In this document: piece by piece, positions 51,202 to 55,486 of the stretch
Numbering within the stretch: position 1 is the stretch's first letter
Layout of the letters: every line of letters begins with the position of its first letter
Origin: CAIJXO01 sp041308645
GTDB lineage: Bacteria > Patescibacteriota > Minisyncoccia > Phycocordibacterales > GWA1-40-21
Assembly (NCBI GenBank): GCA_041308645.1
Contig: JBFZBC010000013.1
Location: 1-55,486 of the forward strand
Length of the DNA: 55,486 bases
Direction: 5' to 3'
Notes under the pieces: generated by a model
What the model was told of the DNA's origin: nothing
Databases searched by the model: none
What the model saw: only the letters and a program-made list of their open reading frames with translations
Made by a program: the position numbers and the translations under genes

Positions 51202-51687
51202 TTATATTTCTTCAGGGGTTATTTCTTCTGTGCTAGTGGTTTGTTCAGTATTGGTTTCATTCATAATTTCTGGCTCTATTACCTCTTCTGATTTAACGGC
51301 ACAAGCTTCATCTTCTCCTAACTCTGCTTCTATACAATTTGTGTATGAACAATTTAGCTCATCCTCTAAACACGATAATTCTTCATCGCAACCTAGTTTT
51401 TCTTCTGTCTGTTCACAAGCATAAATATTGGCAGCGTTCTTACTAATCATTTTATAATCATAAGCTTCTTCTGGAATACACTCTGAATCACCTTCTACAC
51501 AAGGTTCGGGCTCATATCGGTAACAAGCTTCAATAGTTGAATCACAGGAGACCTCAGCGACGATTTGATAATCTTTTTGAATTACTATTTTCCAGAAGGT
51601 AACACCCACCGAGGCCAGGATTAGAAGGATTAATATAGTATAAAAAATCCTGTTTGCTATTTTAGTTTTATTATCTATTGTTTCCAT
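51202..51687 (-). CDS. Membrane-anchored cysteine-rich acidic protein
   Basis: The 161-residue protein has one N-terminal membrane helix (about 14-35, IFYTILILLILASVGVTFW). An external domain of about 90 residues holds roughly a dozen cysteines in a regular pattern (SCDSTIEACYRYEPEPCVEGDSECIPEE, LGCDEELSCLEDELNCSYTNC), and a Thr/Glu-rich tail ends the chain. The cysteines probably form disulfides outside the cell. The domain is strongly acidic, with repeated C-x(4-8)-C spacing suggestive of internal duplication. No family is recognised. TATAAT six bases before the ATG predicts a leaderless mRNA. Confidence 0.7.
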   Translation of the reverse strand: METIDNKTKIANRIFYTILILLILASVGVTFWKIVIQKDYQIVAEVSCDSTIEACYRYEPEPCVEGDSECIPEEAYDYKMISKNAANIYACEQTEEKLGCDEELSCLEDELNCSYTNCIEAELGEDEACAVKSEEVIEPEIMNETNTEQTTSTEEITPEEI

Positions 51688-51727
51688 AGTTGTATTATAA
51701 CTCTTTTTTAATTTTAAACCAAATGAA

Positions 51728-51770
51728 AAACCCGCTTCTCACAAGAACATGTCTTGTTTGAAGCGGGTTT
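51728..51770 (-). terminator. Terminator of zinc-ribbon gene
   Basis: AAACCCGCTTC (51728-51738) pairs with GAAGCGGGTTT (51760-51770). The inner loop contains a further ACAAGA/TCTTGT stem. The outer arm overlaps the stop codon of the gene. Confidence 0.88.
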
Positions 51771-51981
51771 ATAAAATCGCACGTGCATTCCTGAGTTTCG
51801 CTTTTATACTTTGAAGTTTATGGCTATTAGGACGGCCGACATGCCAGGCTGAACAGAATTGGCACCGGTATGAAAAATATCCAAACCCCAAACTCTTGGC
51901 ATGATTAATCGCTAAGCTCTCGCTCAAATGTTTAATCTTTGACCCACAAGAACGTCGTCGCAAATGTCGTTTGCTAGACAT
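51769..51981 (-). CDS. Small basic zinc-ribbon-like protein (70 aa)
   Basis: The very basic protein starts MSSKRHLRRRSCGSKIKHL and has a central YRCQFCSAWHVGRPNS. The CxxC followed by WHxG, plus an upstream cysteine and histidine (C12, H18 region), suggests a single zinc site like the YxCxxCxxWHxGH/R small proteins seen in phages, plasmids and CPR genomes. A nucleic-acid-binding role is plausible. It has a strong AAAGGAGG ribosome site and a promoter (TTGACA, 18 bases, TATAAT) whose -35 lies inside the remains of the M20 peptidase gene. The terminator overlaps its stop codon, so it is a compact self-contained unit. Confidence 0.7.
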   Translation of the reverse strand: MSSKRHLRRRSCGSKIKHLSESLAINHAKSLGFGYFSYRCQFCSAWHVGRPNSHKLQSIKAKLRNARAIL

Positions 51982-52022
51982 ATACTACCTCCTTTCAAAA
52001 TCGTTTAGAATCGTTGTTGTCT

Positions 52023-52086
52023 AAGAACTTTTACTCAGGTCCACCTGGACACACCTATTATAGCACGGCAGATATCATTTTGTCAA
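52023..52086 (-). promoter_or_regulatory. Promoter and hairpin leader, copy 2
   Basis: On the minus strand: -35 TTGACA (52081-52086), an 18-base spacer, extended -10 TGCTATAAT (hexamer 52057-52062), the hairpin CAGG-TGGA-CCTG (52036-52047), the motif GTAAAAGTTCTT and AAAGGAGG before the ATG at 51981. It aligns base by base with copy 1 at 51021-51084. Confidence 0.72.
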
Positions 52087-52261
52087 ATTTACGTAAATAA
52101 GCATAAACATTAAAGCTACCAGTCTTTTTATCCACCGGTTGCTTTTTAACAGTAAAGCCAAGCTTCTTGAGATAGGCAGAAATATACTCCCCAATCTCTT
52201 TTTCATTTCCTGACTCAGATTTAATTCTTATTAGGTCTAGAAGTAATTTATTATTTTTCAT
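52058..52261 (-). pseudogene. N-terminal fragment of an M20-family peptidase/deacylase
   Basis: Sixty-seven codons encode LLLDLIRIKSESGNEKEIGEYISAYLKKLGFTVKKQPVD, the start of M20 metallopeptidases (ArgE/DapE/CPG2 type). The frame then ends before any metal ligand or catalytic domain; full family members have 350-450 residues. A normal promoter remains: TGTTATAAT, six bases, ATG. The end of the fragment doubles as the promoter of the zinc-ribbon gene (stop codon inside its TATAAT). The rest of the enzyme was probably lost by deletion or by arrival of the downstream unit. It starts eight bases after trpB ends. Confidence 0.75.
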
Positions 52262-52268
52262 ATATATA

Positions 52269-53474
52269 TTATAACATTATATTAGTCTCCAAAACAAAAT
52301 CAATATCTTTGTCTCCCCTACCTGATAGATTTGCAATTATTATTTTATCTTTAGGTAGTGTTTTAGCAAGTTTCATAGCGTAGGCAATGGCATGAGAACT
52401 TTCTAGGGCTGGAATTATCCCCTCAATTTTTGATAGATCCATAAAGGCCTTAACAGCTTCTTTATCATCTATAGATTTATAGTCTACACGACCTATTTCT
52501 TTTAGATAAGCATGGATGGGGCCAACGCCGGGGTAATCAAGACCTGAAGCAATAGAATGTACCGGATTTGGATTATTATCCTTATCTTGTAATACCAAAG
52601 TTTTCATGCCATGAATTGTGCCAGTGGTACCGTATGAAATAGTAGCCGCATTGTCACCTACTGCCGGTCCTTTACCTAAAGGTTCTACACCAATTAATTT
52701 TACTTCACTATCATCCAGGAATTCATTAAATATTCCTATAGCATTTGAGCCACCACCAACACAACCTATAACATAATCTGGTAATCTATTTTCCTGCTCA
52801 AGAATTTGTTCCTTGGCTTCTTTACCAACAATCGACTGAAAGTCCCTAACTATCATTGGGTAAGGGTGTGGGCCAACGACTGAACCAATAGCAAAAAAAG
52901 TATCTTTATAATCAGAAACAAATTTACCAAAAGCACTATCCACCGCATCCTTTAAACATTTACCACCATTGTTTACTTCTACAACCTTTGCTCCCAGTAG
53001 TCTCATACGGGTCACGTTTGCACTTTGTTTTGCTATATCTATAGCACCCATATGGATCTCACATTCCAGACCTACCAGGGTGGCTGCAGTAGCCAGAGCT
53101 ACTCCGTGTTGACCGGCACCAGTTTCAGCTAATAATTTCTTCTTACCCATTTTTTTTGCTAGCAATGCTTCACCAATACAGTGATTTATTTTATGGGCAC
53201 CAGTATGATTCAAGTCCTCCCTTTTTAGATATATTTTTGCCCCACCTACTTTTGCAGTCAAATTTTTAGCAAAATATAATGGTGATGGTCGGCCAACATA
53301 ATTTTTTAGCAAGTCATGATATTCTTTTAAAAACTCTGGATCATTTTTTGCTATTTTATATTCTCTCTCAATTTCTTGTAACGGTATTTCAAGTTCTGGG
53401 GGGACAAAACGCCCACCGTATGATCCGTAATATCCGTTTTCATCCGGTAAATTTTTTAATGTTAAATTTTTCAT
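52269..53474 (-). CDS. trpB: Tryptophan synthase beta subunit
   Basis: The PLP enzyme has about 401 residues and makes tryptophan from indole and serine. The start at MKNLTLKNLPDENGYYGSYGGRFVPPELE fits the family; the longer frame to 53573 adds an unrelated tail. The PLP lysine is in HTGAHKINHCIG; the phosphate-binding loop is GCVGGGSNAIG; other signatures are LAETGAGQHGVALATAA and GLDYPGVGPIHAYL. It is a TrpB1-type sequence, which normally partners TrpA. No trpA or other trp gene is nearby, and what follows is a broken M20 gene. It may use scavenged indole, or trpA may lie elsewhere. Confidence 0.95.
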   Translation of the reverse strand: MKNLTLKNLPDENGYYGSYGGRFVPPELEIPLQEIEREYKIAKNDPEFLKEYHDLLKNYVGRPSPLYFAKNLTAKVGGAKIYLKREDLNHTGAHKINHCIGEALLAKKMGKKKLLAETGAGQHGVALATAATLVGLECEIHMGAIDIAKQSANVTRMRLLGAKVVEVNNGGKCLKDAVDSAFGKFVSDYKDTFFAIGSVVGPHPYPMIVRDFQSIVGKEAKEQILEQENRLPDYVIGCVGGGSNAIGIFNEFLDDSEVKLIGVEPLGKGPAVGDNAATISYGTTGTIHGMKTLVLQDKDNNPNPVHSIASGLDYPGVGPIHAYLKEIGRVDYKSIDDKEAVKAFMDLSKIEGIIPALESSHAIAYAMKLAKTLPKDKIIIANLSGRGDKDIDFVLETNIML

Positions 53475-53594
53475 ATATTTTTTTATTATTTTAATAATTT
53501 TGTAATAGAAATAAGTAAACATATTATTATGCCAGAATTCCGTGCAGTGATTTTTGTGTATAAAATGATTCATTTTATTTATAGATTGATAGTT

Positions 53595-53626
53595 AAAAAC
53601 ACCCCGAGCTCAAGTGGGGTGTTTTT
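53595..53626 (-). terminator. Terminator upstream of trpB (ends the P-loop protein operon)
   Basis: AAAAACACCCC (53595-53605) pairs perfectly with GGGGTGTTTTT (53616-53626), giving T-runs on both strands. Confidence 0.9.
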
Positions 53627-53742
53627 AAATTTAGTAAGTTTATCTAAAACAAACAGCTAAAAACTACTCTCACCTGAATGAGTATAGCTCCACTGCCAAT
53701 TTGTTTTTATAAACTTCATATATTCAGTATGAATTATTGAAC

Positions 53743-54252
53743 TCACTTTGTCAAATTATTTAAAAAGTTATTGATTTCCTTAAATGAAGATAAGGTGAGC
53801 ACTTTGTGCTTATGAGGGGCCAGGACTTCTACGTGAGTTAGTTTACCCCTTTTATAGCTAAGGCCATATCTCTTATAAAATACATGCCGCATAAGTAATA
53901 ATGTTTGAATAACGGTCTCATCTTTTCTTGTAAAATGCCTTTTAATAAGGGTAAACCACTGATGAAATATATTACCGTATTTTAAGTAAATAATTATATC
54001 TGCTGAATAAAATCCTGGGTCCAATAACCATTGGGTTGTCCCCTCTACAATCCATCTGTCCTCATCATACACCTTCGAAATTTTACTAAGACTGTCTTCT
54101 CTACTTCTTGGTTTAGTAAATTTTACCTCATAATAAAAATCATCAGTAGAATAGTGTTTTATCCCAAGTTTTTTTGAGAGTTCCGAGGCCATGGTTGATT
54201 TTCCCCTTCCTGCATCTCCTATGATAATTATTTTATTATAAAGCTGGTTCAT
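53743..54252 (-). CDS. P-loop nucleoside kinase-like protein (FlaR/adenylate kinase-related)
   Basis: The 169-residue protein has the Walker A motif IIIIGDAGRGKSTMASELSKKL (residues about 8-29). Next is HYSTDDFYYEVKFTKPRSREDSLSKISKVYDEDRWIVEGTTQWLLDPGF, where the DDFYY and WIVEG segments match the topology-modulation/FlaR-like adenylate kinase-related family. An arginine-rich lid (IKRHFTRKDET) follows. The substrate is unknown; small NTP-dependent kinases of this group are often annotated as AAA or shikimate kinase-like. The start overlaps the stop of the HExxH gene upstream by four bases, forming one operon of three genes that ends at the terminator near 53600. Confidence 0.82.
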   Translation of the reverse strand: MNQLYNKIIIIGDAGRGKSTMASELSKKLGIKHYSTDDFYYEVKFTKPRSREDSLSKISKVYDEDRWIVEGTTQWLLDPGFYSADIIIYLKYGNIFHQWFTLIKRHFTRKDETVIQTLLLMRHVFYKRYGLSYKRGKLTHVEVLAPHKHKVLTLSSFKEINNFLNNLTK

Positions 54253-54983
54253 ATTTTATTTATTACCTTCAAACTTTCTCTAATAAATTCTGAAAAATCC
54301 TTCTTCTTTATAACGAATTTATCATACAATTCTCTTATTATTTCTGTAACTAATTTACCGTTTATCTCAAGTCTCCGGTGATCATCATAAAAACCAGCTC
54401 CTCTTCCAATAATTTTCCTTATCCTAATATCGTTCAAAACTGTTGGCGTTATAATCTCGCTTAAAAGCCACTCTTTATGAGGAAACTCATATTTTTCTTC
54501 TTTTATTTCAGGAAAAATTTCCTTGAATTTTTTAAAATACAAAAAATGTGATACTTCATGAGCAATTATTATATTCGGTGATTTAGTATTTGGTGACACA
54601 GAAAAACTCCAGGAATCGAGATACCTAGGACAGATTGGGTTAATTGAAATATAGGCAATAATCTCTCTTGTTGACCAATCTTCTTGAATAATTTCTGCTA
54701 GGGTTTGAAAGGTTTTTTCCTCGACTTTTTGCCAATCTTTCTTGATGGTTTCCAAAGCTTTACCCATTCTTTCACCCAATTCTATCCTTATTTTAGATAT
54801 TTCTTTTTTTATCTCAATTATTTTCTTCTTTTTTGTTTTAATATCTTTTATCCTCAAAAATTCCGGGTATTTATCAGTCATTATCTTACTCCAGTCCCCT
54901 TCCAAAAAGTCAAAAAACATTTCTGTTTCCAGTTTAATTGGCATTTGGACGAAGGTAATTGACGGTGATATTTTTTTAGTCAT
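54249..54983 (-). CDS. HExxH putative metallopeptidase, paralogue 1
   Basis: The 244-residue protein has the zinc-peptidase-type motif IIIAHEVSHFLYFKKF near residue 140. The N-terminal region contains a lysine-rich coiled segment (about 45-75, KDIKTKKKKIIEIKKEISKIRIELGERM). The C-terminal third has EWLLSEIITPTVLNDIRIRKIIGRGAGFYDDHRRLEINGKLVTEI, where the downstream glutamate could be the third metal ligand. No signal peptide is present. It is clearly related to the upstream neighbour in the HExSHF motif, in EIITPTVL versus EVLTPVLL and in the C-terminal IxELYDxF region. The precise family is not recognised. Confidence 0.7.
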   Translation of the reverse strand: MTKKISPSITFVQMPIKLETEMFFDFLEGDWSKIMTDKYPEFLRIKDIKTKKKKIIEIKKEISKIRIELGERMGKALETIKKDWQKVEEKTFQTLAEIIQEDWSTREIIAYISINPICPRYLDSWSFSVSPNTKSPNIIIAHEVSHFLYFKKFKEIFPEIKEEKYEFPHKEWLLSEIITPTVLNDIRIRKIIGRGAGFYDDHRRLEINGKLVTEIIRELYDKFVIKKKDFSEFIRESLKVINKI

Positions 54984-55486
54984 TATAATTTAATTGGCTT
55001 GGTAAATTCCTTCTTTAGTTTTGGATCAGTAAAAGTCTCTCGGCCATTTTTATTAAAAAAGTCATCACGTTTTATAACTTCAGGCTCGATCTGCTCAAAT
55101 AAACGAACCAGCCAGTGCAGAAAAGGCATATATCCTTCTGGTGTTGGATTTTTCTGATATTCTTGATTAACATAATCATAAATACTCATTACTTTCCCAT
55201 TAAAATCTACCTGGTATTTTATTGATTCATCATTTCCACAAACAAAATTACCTTTTCTATATTTAAGCATGGCAGGATGCTGTAATAATACTGGAGTCAA
55301 AACTTCCTTTAGATGATGAATACCAATATCTGATAAATTATTGGGAATATTTTCAATTTGTCGAAAAAATATGAAGTGAGAAATTTCATGTGGGGCGGTA
55401 GACGATAATCTATCAAATTTTGTTTGATCATTAGCCACTCCGGTAATAGAAAAATAAAATAACTGTAATTTCACATTAAATGGACA
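54983..55486 (-). CDS. HExxH putative metallopeptidase, paralogue 2 (5' end beyond window)
   Basis: The frame is open to the window edge, so the N-terminus is missing; an internal GTG at 55474 is not a credible start because the paralogue aligns further upstream (CP...). The visible 167 residues contain APHEISHFIFFRQIEN, LKEVLTPVLLQHPAMLKYRKGN, VDFNGKVMSIYDYVNQEY and a C-terminal FEQIEPEVIKRDDFF. Its stop overlaps the ATG of paralogue 1 (TAATG). The tandem pair probably arose by duplication. It may be the start of a longer peptidase cluster outside the window. Confidence 0.68.
   Translation of the reverse strand, partial: CPFNVKLQLFYFSITGVANDQTKFDRLSSTAPHEISHFIFFRQIENIPNNLSDIGIHHLKEVLTPVLLQHPAMLKYRKGNFVCGNDESIKYQVDFNGKVMSIYDYVNQEYQKNPTPEGYMPFLHWLVRLFEQIEPEVIKRDDFFNKNGRETFTDPKLKKEFTKPIKL

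Noticed and set aside
55380..55474. GTG at 55474 as the true start of the last gene
   Set aside because: The paralogue aligns further upstream and the frame is open to the window edge, so the gene is simply cut by the boundary.
1..55486. tRNA, rRNA or known riboswitch genes
   Set aside because: Reading both strands by eye gave no cloverleaf, rRNA-like conserved block or recognisable riboswitch core; a covariance-model scan would be needed to be certain.

Overview
The window looks like chromosomal DNA from a Candidate Phyla Radiation (Patescibacteria, probably Parcubacteria-like) bacterium. The reasons are inferential: very AT-rich DNA, TGA acting as a normal stop, compact gene packing, a minimal type IV pilus operon, a trigger factor without its isomerase domain, a membrane pyrophosphatase, many small orphan proteins, and single pathway genes without their usual partners (trpB alone, a cupin-type sugar phosphate isomerase). 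No rRNA, tRNA, CRISPR array, cas1 or recognisable insertion sequence was found.

Layout. 1-6.5 kb (minus strand): pilus assembly operon pilB-pilC-prepilins, preceded by a large surface protein with a thrombospondin type 1-like module. 6.6-13.4 kb: nusA with a structured leader and a possible leader ORF, two small membrane/unknown genes, the membrane pyrophosphatase hppA, two envelope proteins and a trigger factor-like chaperone. 13.5-21.1 kb: accessory zone with two Cas2-fold genes, each bracketed by its own pair of identical palindromes, plus rsmE, a LamG-type pilin with a homopolymer-containing promoter, a 7-residue-repeat solenoid protein, typA and an RRM protein. 21.1-28.6 kb: truB and hisS (divergent), a membrane protein, a DEDD exonuclease, uppP, a UvrD-like helicase-nuclease and a cupin glucose-6-phosphate isomerase. 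28.6-44.0 kb: glycan region with an 8.7-kb cyclic glucan synthase-like gene, a phosphomannomutase-like HAD protein, a glycoside hydrolase, an EamA transporter, two glycosyltransferases and a PEGA protein. 44.0-55.5 kb: a 150-bp duplication of a histidine-kinase 3' end around a CYTH gene, the kinase, a methyltransferase, an M16 protease, an ATP-grasp enzyme, small orphan proteins with a shared leader hairpin, a broken M20 peptidase, solitary trpB, a P-loop kinase-like protein and two tandem HExxH proteins.

The most unusual signal is the pair of Cas2-like units (about 13499-13991 and 20591-21060). The two proteins are about 69% identical over their last 70 residues, yet their flanking palindromes differ completely in sequence while sharing a CC(TA/AT)GG centre. 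In both units the upstream palindrome covers the -35 region of an extended -10 promoter whose start site would fall on the ATG. This resembles a self-contained protein-plus-cognate-palindrome element (mobile, selfish or self-regulated) outside any CRISPR locus.

A second theme is expression logic. At least eight genes have a -10 hexamer exactly six bases before the start codon, which predicts leaderless mRNAs. A smaller set has strong Shine-Dalgarno sites, several of them behind hairpin leaders.
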